Assembly (NCBI RefSeq): GCF_019710745.1
Contig: NZ_JAHKJW010000059.1
Span: forward strand, 9,817-45,709
Reading direction: 5' to 3'
DNA length: 35,893 nucleotides
DNA from: Streptomyces beigongshangae
GTDB taxonomy: Bacteria > Actinomycetota > Actinomycetes > Streptomycetales > Streptomycetaceae
Position numbers and translations under genes: made by a program
In this document: in pieces, positions 15,556 through 23,200 of the stretch
How the letters are laid out: each line of letters opens with the position of its first letter
How positions within the stretch are numbered: the stretch's first letter is position 1
The notes under the pieces: model-generated
Told to the model about the DNA's origin: nothing
The model's input: the letters and a program-made list of their open reading frames with translations, nothing else
The model's database searches: none

Positions 15556-16773
15556 ATGCACGTTCGCCCACTCGACGGAATACGCGTTCTGGACCTCACG
15601 AACGTGCTCGCCGGGCCCTACTGCAGCTATCAGCTGATGCTCATGGGTGCCGAAGTGGTCAAGGTCGAACGCCCCGGGCGGGGGGACCTCGCCCGCAGTC
15701 TCGGTCCCGACCCCTCGCTCAACCGCGACGGCGTCGGCGCGTCGTTCCTCGCCCAGAACGCGGGCAAGAAATCACTCGAGCTCGATCTCAAGGACACGGC
15801 CGACCGCACCCTCTTCGAGGACCTGCTCACCGGCAGCGACGTACTGCTGGAGAACTTCCGGGCGGGCGTACTGGACCGGATGGACTACGGCGCCGAACGA
15901 CTCGCCCAGCTCAACGAACGCCTCGTCTACTGCTCCATCTCCGGTTTCGGGCACTCCGGCCCGATGAGCGACGCTCCCGCCTACGACCAGATCATCCAGG
16001 GCCTGACCGGCATGATGAGCGTCACCGGCACCTCGGAGACCGCGCCGCAGCGCATCGGCTTCCCGGTCTGCGACACCACCGGCGGACTGATGGCGGCGTT
16101 CGCCATCAGCGCCGCGCTGCTGCACCGGGAGCGCACCGGTGCCGGCAGCAGACTGGACGTCTCCATGTTGGAGGCGTCCCTGTCCACGATGGGCTGGGCC
16201 GTCTCCAACTACCTCGTCAGCGGCATCCCGCCGCAGCCGCTGGGCGACCAGAACCCGACCGCCGCGCCCTCCGGCACCTTCCACGCGGCCGACGGCCCGC
16301 TGAACATCGCCGCCAACCAGCAACGCCAGTTCGAGACCCTGTGCCGGCTGGCGGGCGTCCCGGAGCTGATCACGGATCCCCGCTTCGACGAGCGGGAGCA
16401 GCGCAGGATCCACCGGGCCGAGCTCAACACCGCGCTGAACCGTGCCCTGGCCGCGCGCCCGGCCGCCGACTGGGAACGCGAGCTGAACGCTGCCGGTGTG
16501 CCCTCGGCCCGGGTCCTCACCGTGCCCCAGGCCCTGGAGCAGCCGCAACTGGCGCACCGCCGCTTCGTCACCGAACTGAGCCACCCGGGGCGCGCCGATC
16601 AGCCGCTGCGCGTGGTGGGCAACGGAGTGCTGTTCGACGGAGAGGCATTCGCTCCCCCCTCTCCCCCACCCCTGCTGGGCGAGCACAACACCGAGCGGCA
16701 CCTCCTCGCGCAGCGCTGGTCCACCACGGCCGGCGAAACCACGGTGTCCACCGAGGAGGCCGCCGCCTCATGA
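15556..16773 (+). CDS. Family III CoA-transferase (CaiB/BaiF type)
   Basis: A 405-aa enzyme of the formyl-CoA transferase/CaiB family, which moves CoA between carboxylic acids through an Asp-CoA anhydride. Family features are LDGIRVLDLTNVLAGPYCSYQL, the VVKVERPGRGD strand, and Asp144 in PAYDQIIQGLTGMMSVTG, equivalent to the nucleophilic Asp of formyl-CoA transferase. The length is normal. ATG 15556 has AAGGAG 8 nt upstream. The stop overlaps the start of the citryl-CoA-lyase-like gene (ATGA), so the CoA ester formed here is probably that enzyme's substrate. Donor and acceptor acids are unknown. Confidence 0.9.
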   Translation: MHVRPLDGIRVLDLTNVLAGPYCSYQLMLMGAEVVKVERPGRGDLARSLGPDPSLNRDGVGASFLAQNAGKKSLELDLKDTADRTLFEDLLTGSDVLLENFRAGVLDRMDYGAERLAQLNERLVYCSISGFGHSGPMSDAPAYDQIIQGLTGMMSVTGTSETAPQRIGFPVCDTTGGLMAAFAISAALLHRERTGAGSRLDVSMLEASLSTMGWAVSNYLVSGIPPQPLGDQNPTAAPSGTFHAADGPLNIAANQQRQFETLCRLAGVPELITDPRFDEREQRRIHRAELNTALNRALAARPAADWERELNAAGVPSARVLTVPQALEQPQLAHRRFVTELSHPGRADQPLRVVGNGVLFDGEAFAPPSPPPLLGEHNTERHLLAQRWSTTAGETTVSTEEAAAS

Positions 16774-17582
16774 CGGAGGACCAGAACGAGGCCGCCCTGT
16801 GGTGGGCCACGGCGGTCAGCCACATCGAGCCCGGCAGCATCGAGCTGCGCGACCGACCGGTCCAGGAACTCATCGGCAGGACGAGCCTGGCCGGCGTCAT
16901 CTGGCTGATGCTGCGTGGCGCGATGCCCTCGCCGCCGGAATCCGCTCTGCTCGAGGCGGCGCTGGTCGCCGGTGTCGACCACGGCCCCCAAGCCCCGTCC
17001 ATCGCCGCCGCCCGCATGGCGGCGACCTGCGGAGTCGGCCTGAACAACGCGATCGCCACCGGGGTCAACATGCTCGGCGACGCCCACGGCGGAGCGGGCC
17101 AGCAGTGCGTGGAGATGCTCACCGACATCCGCACCGCTCACGACGACGGCCTCGGCTGGGACGACGCGGCCCGCGACGTCATGGCCGAATGGCAGAGCCG
17201 CTCCCGCTACCTGCCCGGGTTCGGGCACCGCTTCCATCCCGTCGACCCCCGGCGCGACCCCCTGCTGGGCCTCGTACGGCAAGCGGTGGCCGACGGGGTG
17301 GTCGGCGGCGATTTCCTCCACGCCGCCCTCGCCGTCGAGTCGGCCCTGCGCCGCCGCCGGGCCGGTGCCCGGCCGGTCCCGATGAACATCGACGGGGCGA
17401 CCGCCGTCATCTACGCCGAGCTGGGTTTTCCCGCGCCGCTGGCCCGTGGTCTGTTCGTCCTCAGCCGTTCCGTGGGCATCCTCGCCCACGCCTGGGAGGA
17501 GAGCGGACAGGGCCGCCGCAACAAGGGCCCCGTTCCCCGCAGCGTGCTGCCGGCCCGACTGCCCCAGCCGAAGGACGCGTGA
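16770..17582 (+). CDS. Citryl-CoA lyase-like protein (citrate synthase fold)
   Basis: A 270-aa short citrate-synthase homologue, about 150 residues shorter than true citrate synthase. The three catalytic residues of the fold are present: His106 in GDAHGGAG, His153 in GFGHRFHPVDPR and Asp208 in MNIDGAT. Proteins of this size are called citryl-CoA lyases and cleave a 3-hydroxy-3-carboxyacyl-CoA to acetyl-CoA and a 2-oxoacid. Overlap with the CoA-transferase gene supports a transferase-lyase pair. In this context the 2-oxoacid would suit the ThDP enzyme of the divergent operon. The exact substrate is not shown by sequence and need not be citryl-CoA. Confidence 0.82.
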   Translation: MTEDQNEAALWWATAVSHIEPGSIELRDRPVQELIGRTSLAGVIWLMLRGAMPSPPESALLEAALVAGVDHGPQAPSIAAARMAATCGVGLNNAIATGVNMLGDAHGGAGQQCVEMLTDIRTAHDDGLGWDDAARDVMAEWQSRSRYLPGFGHRFHPVDPRRDPLLGLVRQAVADGVVGGDFLHAALAVESALRRRRAGARPVPMNIDGATAVIYAELGFPAPLARGLFVLSRSVGILAHAWEESGQGRRNKGPVPRSVLPARLPQPKDA

Positions 17583-17601
17583 ACAATCCGCGTCCCACCC
17601 C

Positions 17602-17630
17602 TTGTCACACCACCGGCGCATCCCTAACGT
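17602..17630 (+). promoter_or_regulatory. Promoter of the PQQ dehydrogenase/pqq island
   Basis: TTGTCA (17602-17607), a 17-nt spacer and TAACGT (17625-17630) form a good promoter in the 192-nt gap before the quinoprotein gene. Transcription would begin near 17637, about 138 nt before ATG 17775. Confidence 0.55.
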
Positions 17631-17655
17631 GGCTTCTCGCCAATCGGCAACCATC

Positions 17656-17690
17656 GTACGGACCACATGAACCGTACAGCGGACCATGAT
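17656..17690. promoter_or_regulatory. Inverted and direct repeats in the quinoprotein leader
   Basis: GTACGG (17656-17661) and CCGTAC (17672-17677) form an inverted repeat with a 10-nt centre. GGACCACATGA (from 17660) and GGACCATGAT (from 17681) form a direct repeat with a period of 21 bp, two helical turns. The position just downstream of the promoter suggests a regulator-binding site. It does not match the palindromes near iclR. Confidence 0.35.
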
Positions 17691-17774
17691 CCGCCCTCTC
17701 CTCCCTCCCCCCACGCAAGACTCCTCAGCCCCGTCACGGACGAGCCCATCAGGCACCGTCACGAAAGAGGGACC

Positions 17775-19922
17775 ATGGACAGACGCAGCTTCCTCGCCTC
17801 GACGGCCGCCGGAACCGCGACCACCGTCACCCTGCTCAACAGCACCACCGCCGAAGCAGCCGCACCGGTCACCCTGGCGCGGCCCGTACCCGCCCAGGCC
17901 CACGCCGCCACCGGCAGGGACTTCCCCAAGCCCGGCGGCAACCTCGGCAACCAGAACCACTCCTCGCTGAAGGGGATCGACGCCGGCAACGTCCGCGAGC
18001 TCGGCGGCGCCTGGCACGTCAATCTGGAGAACGGCTCCACCTCCAGCCACCAGCAGTGCGCCGTCATCGCCCAGGACGGCATCCTCTACCTCGCCACCAC
18101 CCAGCAGAACGTCTTCGCCGTCGACGGACGCACCGGCACGGTGAAGTGGAAGACGAACATCGGTACCGAGACCACCAACATGCGCGGCCTCGCCCTCGGC
18201 AGGGGCCTGGCCTACACCATCTCCGGCGACAACAAGGTCCACGCCCTCGACCAGAGGACCGGCGCCGTCGTCTGGACCCGCGAACTCCTGGTCGAGGACC
18301 AGGAGGACCCGGACTGCGACCCCGCCGGCGGCCAGTGCGGCGGCAGCAGGGGCGGCCTGGCCGGAGCCCCCGTGTTCTGGGACGGACTCGTCTACGTCGG
18401 CACCCAGGGCAGCACCGCCGGCGCCCGGGGACGCGCCTACGCCCTCGACGCCGCGACCGGCGAGGTCGTGTGGGTCTTCTGGGGCACCCCCGGACCCGGC
18501 GAGTACGGACACGACACCTGGGAGGGCGACTCCTGGAAGACCGGTGGCGCGGTGTGCTGGATCCATCCCGCCGTCGACCCCGGACTCGGCCTCGTCTACT
18601 GGACGTTCGGCAACCCGTACCCCCGCACCGACGGTTCCACCCGCGGCGGCGACAACCTGTTCGCCAACTGCATCGTCGCCATGGACGCCAAGACCGGCAG
18701 GCGGCGCTGGCACTTCCAGTCCGTCCACCACGACATCTGGGACTACGACAACGTCATGTCCCCCGTCCTCGCCGACATCCTGATCAAGGGGAAGAAGCAC
18801 CGGGTCGTCGTCTACGGCAGCAAGACGGGCATGTACTACTTCCTCGACCGTGCGACGGGCAAGCCCGTGCACGGCATGGAGGAGCGGCCCGTACCGCAGC
18901 ACGAGGCGCAGAAGACCGCGCCCACACAGCCCTTCCCCGGCGGGGAGCCCTTCGTCGAGAGCGAACCGCGCATCGACAAGGCCACCCGGCCCGTGCCCTT
19001 CTACGCCACCGGCGGCCTCTTCGAGGTCCACTGGGACCGGCCCACCATTCTCTACCCCGGTGCGGGCGGCGGCGCCGACTGGTCCTTCCCCTCCTTCAGC
19101 CACCGCACCGGCCTCGTCTACGTGGGCTACGGCCTCATCAACTCCGCCTACTCCAACACCCGCGGCGGCCGGGTCAACACCGCCCGCCCGATCGGTGAGT
19201 ACTTCGCCGGCGGCCTCGCCGCGGTCGACCCCCGCACCAACACCGTCGCCTGGCGCCAGGAGGGCGACTGGTCCCTCGCCCACGGCAACGGCATCCTCAG
19301 CACCGCGGGCGGCGTGCTCTTCCAGGGCCGCCCCGACGGCGTGCTCACCGCCCTCGACGACCGCGACGGCACGGAGCTGTGGACCTGGCAGTGCGGCGCG
19401 GGCGTCAACACCAGCCCGCTGACCTACGAGATCGACGGCGAGCAGTACGTCGCCGTACTCGCCGGCGGGAACGGACTGCCCTACCCGGACATCCCCAAGG
19501 GCGACCACCTGTGGGCCTTCAAGCTCGGCGGGAAGGCCGGACCCGCGCCGGCACCCACACCGCCGTCCAAGCGCAACCAGGTCCGTGCCGCCGCGGTCAC
19601 CGGCGACACCGCCAGGAACACCGTCACCCTGGGCCGTGTCTGGGACAGCGCCAGGAACGCCCCCGGCACCACCGAGAACCTCGTGGCGCAGAACGCCATG
19701 TCACCGCAGCACCTGAGCATCGCCAAGGGCACCACCGTCACGTTCGTCAACCCGGCCGACAACAGGACCGCGCACGGCGCGGTCTCGTTCTTCGAGGCCG
19801 AGTTCGACACCGGGCTCCTCATGCCGGGGCAGTCCTACACCTACACCTTCGACACGCCCGGCGAGTACTTCTACAACGACCCGGTCGCCCCGCAGAGCAC
19901 CGGCAAAGTCGTCGTGAAGTGA
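17775..19922 (+). CDS. Tat-exported PQQ-dependent dehydrogenase with degenerate cupredoxin domain
   Basis: A 715-aa secreted quinoprotein. The Tat signal is MDRRSFLAS followed by a hydrophobic stretch and Ala-rich cleavage region. The eight-bladed propeller (about residues 50-590) has many ALDxxTGxxxW-type blade motifs. Active-site features by comparison with methanol dehydrogenase: Trp262 (GDSWKTGGAVCW, stacks on PQQ), Asn280 (FGNPYP, metal ligand), Asp323 as catalytic base in HHDIWDYDN, and Lys350 in GSKTG. The Glu metal ligand of methanol dehydrogenase aligns with Thr214, as in membrane glucose dehydrogenase. There is no CxxCH haem motif and no Cys-Cys pair. Residues about 605-715 are cupredoxin-like, keeping His667 but lacking the C-terminal Cys, His and Met ligands. 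ATG 17775 has AAAGAGGG upstream. It likely oxidises an alcohol, polyol or sugar outside the membrane. Confidence 0.88.
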   Translation: MDRRSFLASTAAGTATTVTLLNSTTAEAAAPVTLARPVPAQAHAATGRDFPKPGGNLGNQNHSSLKGIDAGNVRELGGAWHVNLENGSTSSHQQCAVIAQDGILYLATTQQNVFAVDGRTGTVKWKTNIGTETTNMRGLALGRGLAYTISGDNKVHALDQRTGAVVWTRELLVEDQEDPDCDPAGGQCGGSRGGLAGAPVFWDGLVYVGTQGSTAGARGRAYALDAATGEVVWVFWGTPGPGEYGHDTWEGDSWKTGGAVCWIHPAVDPGLGLVYWTFGNPYPRTDGSTRGGDNLFANCIVAMDAKTGRRRWHFQSVHHDIWDYDNVMSPVLADILIKGKKHRVVVYGSKTGMYYFLDRATGKPVHGMEERPVPQHEAQKTAPTQPFPGGEPFVESEPRIDKATRPVPFYATGGLFEVHWDRPTILYPGAGGGADWSFPSFSHRTGLVYVGYGLINSAYSNTRGGRVNTARPIGEYFAGGLAAVDPRTNTVAWRQEGDWSLAHGNGILSTAGGVLFQGRPDGVLTALDDRDGTELWTWQCGAGVNTSPLTYEIDGEQYVAVLAGGNGLPYPDIPKGDHLWAFKLGGKAGPAPAPTPPSKRNQVRAAAVTGDTARNTVTLGRVWDSARNAPGTTENLVAQNAMSPQHLSIAKGTTVTFVNPADNRTAHGAVSFFEAEFDTGLLMPGQSYTYTFDTPGEYFYNDPVAPQSTGKVVVK

Positions 19923-20019
19923 CGATCCGCCATCACTCGTCGCGGCCGGGCCCGGCACTTCCGCCCTCCTGGTGCCGCCTGACACCACCACACCGGACAC
20001 ACGTCGCAAGGACTGCCCG

Positions 20020-21012
20020 ATGACGACAACACCCGGACAAAGACACCGCCCCCGGCCCCTCACCGCCGCCCTCGCCGGCGTCGTCGGCACGCTCGGTGTC
20101 ACGGTCGCCCTGGTGGCGACCGGCACGATCAGCGTGGCCCAGGGACGCGTCGCCCAGGGAGCCCAGCAGCTCGGCGACCCCGACTACGGCGTGTGCCGCG
20201 GCGTGGACGTGCGCTGCTACCACGACTGGGGTAACTTCGACACGTCCGAGGGTTTCAAGGTCCTGCTGTACACCCGTACCGTCGGTCCCCGCCACGCCAA
20301 CCTCGGCCCCGCGCTGGCCCCCGGGCTGAACCCGGCGCTCAGCGACGCCAACGCCGTGCAGAAGGCCGTTGTCAAGATGGGCGCCGACAACGGCTTCCAG
20401 GTCGACCACACCGAGGACGTCTCCCAACTGTCCTCCCCGGCCACCCTGTTCAAGTACAACGCCGTCATCTTCTACTCCACCAGCCGTGACACCCTCGACG
20501 ACGGGGCACAGACCTCGCTGCGTCAGTACATACGCGGCGGCGGCGGTTTCGTCGGCGTCCACAACGCCTTCGGCACCGAGTACAACTGGCCCTGGTACGA
20601 GGGTCTGCTCGGCAACGCCAACTTCTACGACCACGGTCCCGCCCAGCCCGGCACGGTCCGTACCGTGAACCGCAAGGACGTCTCCACCAAGTCGCTGCCG
20701 CCCAGGTGGGACTTCTCCGACGAGTGGTACAACCTCGTGCCCGCCCCGACCCGGGTCCGCGTCCTCGCCGAGGTCGACGAGAGCACCCTCGCCAAGGGTG
20801 TCAAGGGCAACCACCACCACCCCGGGCACGGGGACGACCACCCGGTCGCCTGGTGCCAGTACTACGACGGCGGCCGCGCCTGGCTCACCACCCTGGGGCA
20901 CGATGCCGGGGCCTTCAGCACCGACGGTTCCTTCCCCGGGGCAGCCGAGTACCAGAAGCTGCTCCTCGGTGGCATCGAGTCGGCCATGGGCAGGAAGCCG
21001 TTCTGCAAGTGA
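20020..21012 (+). CDS. Secreted ThuA-domain protein
   Basis: A 330-aa protein with an N-terminal export signal or anchor (about residues 12-40, PLTAALAGVVGTLGVTVALVATGTI) and one ThuA-like glutamine-amidotransferase-fold domain. Family blocks are YNAVIFYSTSRDTL, GGGGFVGVHNAFGTEYNWPWYEGLLG, FSDEWYNL and DDHPVAWCQYYDGGRAWLTTLGHD. ThuA proteins act in oxidised-sugar metabolism (with ThuB, trehalose to 3-keto sugars), and relatives are often secreted by carbohydrate degraders. ATG 20020 has AAGGA upstream; the frame's earlier start at 19972 lacks a ribosome-binding site. It sits 97 nt after the quinoprotein and 96 nt before pqqA, so it probably acts on the same substrate as the dehydrogenase. Confidence 0.85.
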   Translation: MTTTPGQRHRPRPLTAALAGVVGTLGVTVALVATGTISVAQGRVAQGAQQLGDPDYGVCRGVDVRCYHDWGNFDTSEGFKVLLYTRTVGPRHANLGPALAPGLNPALSDANAVQKAVVKMGADNGFQVDHTEDVSQLSSPATLFKYNAVIFYSTSRDTLDDGAQTSLRQYIRGGGGFVGVHNAFGTEYNWPWYEGLLGNANFYDHGPAQPGTVRTVNRKDVSTKSLPPRWDFSDEWYNLVPAPTRVRVLAEVDESTLAKGVKGNHHHPGHGDDHPVAWCQYYDGGRAWLTTLGHDAGAFSTDGSFPGAAEYQKLLLGGIESAMGRKPFCK

Positions 21013-21108
21013 CCTGCGGCTGTCACCGGCCGGGCGGCAGCCACAGGGCCGCGCGGGGCCCGAAACCCGCGGTCTCCCCCCTCACCCACCACGAGAGGCA
21101 AGGTCGTC

Positions 21109-21252
21109 ATGAACAGCGAACCGCAGACGCAGCACCGGTCCCAGCCCCAGCCCCAGCCCTCCGAGCAGACCGTCAGCAGCTGGCGGACCCCCGACTTCAC
21201 GGTGGTCGACACCGCTCTGGAGGTCACCGCCTACTCGCTGCGCAAGCAGTAG
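21109..21252 (+). CDS. pqqA: PQQ precursor peptide PqqA
   Basis: A 47-aa peptide. The C-terminal half, WRTPDFTVVDTALEVTAYSLRKQ, matches PqqA and contains Glu38-x3-Tyr42, the two residues that PqqE links by a C-C bond and that become PQQ. The N-terminal 24 residues are Gln/Pro/Ser-rich, making the peptide longer than the common 23-30 aa PqqA. ATG 21109 has GAGAGGCAAGG upstream. The stop is 9 nt before pqqB. An initiation codon nearer Trp25 is not available, so the extension appears real. Direct position in front of pqqBCDE makes the assignment firm. Confidence 0.93.
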   Translation: MNSEPQTQHRSQPQPQPSEQTVSSWRTPDFTVVDTALEVTAYSLRKQ

Positions 21253-21261
21253 GCGACCGCC

Positions 21262-22161
21262 GTGCTGCTGCGCGTCCTGGGGACAGCAGCCGGTGGCGGC
21301 CTCCCGCAGTGGAACTGTGCGTGCCCCGGCTGTACCGGGGCACGCCGGCACCCCTCCCGCCGCCGTCTCCACGACGGTCTGGCCTTCCACGGCGCGGACC
21401 CGGACGCCTGGTTCCTCGCCAACGCCACACCGGACGTCGCCGAACAGCTCGAAGGCCAACCTGCCCTGCGGCCCGGGGCAGGAAAGGAACGTACGCCCGT
21501 GATACGGGTCGTCCTCACCGACGCGGAACTGGACCACACCCTCGGGCTGCTGCGCCTGCGAGAGGCCGCACGCATCGAGGTCTGGTGCACACGACCCGTG
21601 CACGAGGCCCTGACCGTACGTCTGCCCCTCACCGACATCCTCTCTCCCTACACCACGCTCACCTGGCACGACCTTCCGCTCACCGGCGCCGGACGACCGG
21701 CCACGGTCGCGGGACTGGAAGTGAGCGCCCTGCCCCTGTCCGACAAGCGACCCCGGTACGCGGCCGGCGAACCCTCGCACCCTGCCTGGAGCACGGCGCT
21801 CAAGGTGCACGATCCCGGCACGGGCACGCGCGCTCTGTACGCACCGGCACTCGCCGCCTGGAGCGACCCGCTGGACGACGAGATCGCCGGAGCCGACTGC
21901 GTGCTCCTCGACGGCACCTTCCTCGACGAGGACGAACCGCGCCGCACCGGTGTCTCACGCCGCACGGCCTCAGGGATGGGGCACCTGCCCGTCGAGGGTT
22001 CCGGCGGCACCGCCGAACGCCTCCACCGGACCGGCGCACAGGTCTTCTACACCCATCTCAACAACACCAACCCGCTGGCCGACCCCGGCGACCCCGCACA
22101 CGAACGGCTCGCCGGCCTCGGCCTGCGCGCGGCAGAGGAGAACATGGTGGTGCAACTGTGA
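21262..22161 (+). CDS. pqqB: PQQ biosynthesis protein PqqB
   Basis: A 299-aa metallo-beta-lactamase-fold protein, normal length. The start LLRVLGTAAGGGLPQWNCACPGC matches the PqqB N-terminus with its Zn-binding Cys pair region. The family blocks DAELDHTLGLLRLRE, GMGHLPVEG and YTHLNNTNPLAD are all present. PqqB is thought to hydroxylate the Glu-Tyr-derived intermediate to give the PqqC substrate. GTG 21262 starts 9 nt after the pqqA stop. The gene overlaps pqqC by 4 nt (GTGA). Confidence 0.95.
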   Translation: MLLRVLGTAAGGGLPQWNCACPGCTGARRHPSRRRLHDGLAFHGADPDAWFLANATPDVAEQLEGQPALRPGAGKERTPVIRVVLTDAELDHTLGLLRLREAARIEVWCTRPVHEALTVRLPLTDILSPYTTLTWHDLPLTGAGRPATVAGLEVSALPLSDKRPRYAAGEPSHPAWSTALKVHDPGTGTRALYAPALAAWSDPLDDEIAGADCVLLDGTFLDEDEPRRTGVSRRTASGMGHLPVEGSGGTAERLHRTGAQVFYTHLNNTNPLADPGDPAHERLAGLGLRAAEENMVVQL

Positions 22162-22937
22162 CCACGACCGCCTTCGGGACCGTCGTTCCCACCCCACCGG
22201 ATCCGGACGGGGCTGCGGATCGCAGTCCATGGGACGCGGAGCGACTGGAGGCCCGGCTGCGTGAACTGGCCGCAGCCCGCTACCACGACCGCCATCCGTT
22301 CAACCAACGCATGCACCGAGGTGGACTGAGCCCCGGCGAACTGCGGATGTGGGTGGCGAACCGCTTCTACTACCAGTGCAACATCCCCGTCAAGGACGCC
22401 CACATCCTGTCCAAACTCCCACTGCCCGCCCAGCGCCGCTCCTGGCTCCGGCGCATCCAGGACCACGACGGGATCACCGACCAGGACGGCGGAATCGAAA
22501 GATGGCTCCGCCTGGGCGAAGCCGTCGGACTCGACCGGCGCGACCTGCTGGCACACCGGTACCTGCGTCCCGGGGTCCGGCTGGCCGTCGACGGCTACGT
22601 CAACTTCTGCCGCCACACCAGCGCGCTCGAAGCGGTCGCCTCGTCCCTGACCGAACTGTGCGCGCCCTCGATCATGCTGACCCGGCTGGAGACCTTCCCA
22701 CTGCACTACCCCTGGATCGACTCCGAGGGCCTGTCCTACTTCCGCAGCCGCGTCCCCCAAGGACGCCGCGACGCGGGCGAGGCACTGTCCTGGGTGAAGG
22801 AGTGGGCGGTGACCCGCGACCAGCAGGACCGGGCTCTCGCGGCCCTCTCCTTCAAGTGCGACGTCCTGTGGAGCCTGCTCGACAGCCTGCAGGCAACAGC
22901 ACGGCAGGGGACGGCACCGCAGGAGACGCCGCGATGA
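22158..22937 (+). CDS. pqqC: Pyrroloquinoline-quinone synthase PqqC
   Basis: A 259-aa cofactor-independent oxidase of the haem-oxygenase-like all-helical fold. It performs the final ring closure and eight-electron oxidation to PQQ. Family blocks are ARYHDRHPFNQRMHRGGLSPGELRMWVANRFYYQ, KDAHILSK, RIQDHDG, GGIERWLRLGEAVG and the C-terminal YFRSRVPQGRRDAGEAL and ALSFKCDVLWSLLDS. Overlaps of 4 nt with both pqqB and pqqD show translational coupling. A longer open frame upstream is a shadow of thuA and pqqB. Confidence 0.96.
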   Translation: MTTTAFGTVVPTPPDPDGAADRSPWDAERLEARLRELAAARYHDRHPFNQRMHRGGLSPGELRMWVANRFYYQCNIPVKDAHILSKLPLPAQRRSWLRRIQDHDGITDQDGGIERWLRLGEAVGLDRRDLLAHRYLRPGVRLAVDGYVNFCRHTSALEAVASSLTELCAPSIMLTRLETFPLHYPWIDSEGLSYFRSRVPQGRRDAGEALSWVKEWAVTRDQQDRALAALSFKCDVLWSLLDSLQATARQGTAPQETPR

Positions 22938-23200
22938 GCGACGTCCTGCCCTGGCGCCCCCGTGTCCCCGCGGCCGCGGTGCTGCGCCACGACCGGGCCC
23001 GGGGAACCGACGTCCTGCTGCTGCCCGAACGCGTCGTCGTCCTGCACGGCTCGGGACGCGCCGTTCTCGACCTGTGCGACGGCAGCCGTACCGTCGACGA
23101 GATCGCAGGCCTGCTCCCGGCCGGCGCCGACACCACGCGCGTACGCCACGAGGTCTCCTCGTTCCTGCACCGGCTGCGTGCGGAGGGCTGCCTGCGATGA
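22934..23200 (+). CDS. pqqD: PqqA-binding chaperone PqqD
   Basis: An 88-aa RiPP recognition element protein that binds PqqA and presents it to PqqE. The sequence shows the PqqD beta-turn-helix pattern: VLLLPERVVVLHGSGRAVLDLCDGSRTVDEIAGLL followed by a helix ending FLHRLRAEGCL. It is a stand-alone protein here, not fused to PqqC or PqqE as in some genomes. It overlaps pqqC and pqqE by 4 nt each. Confidence 0.95.
   Translation: MSDVLPWRPRVPAAAVLRHDRARGTDVLLLPERVVVLHGSGRAVLDLCDGSRTVDEIAGLLPAGADTTRVRHEVSSFLHRLRAEGCLR

Noticed and set aside
16599..19508. 969-codon minus-strand open frame across the citryl-CoA lyase and quinoprotein genes
   Set aside because: It is an antisense shadow that spans two well-supported plus-strand genes and their promoter. 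No domain or ribosome-binding site.
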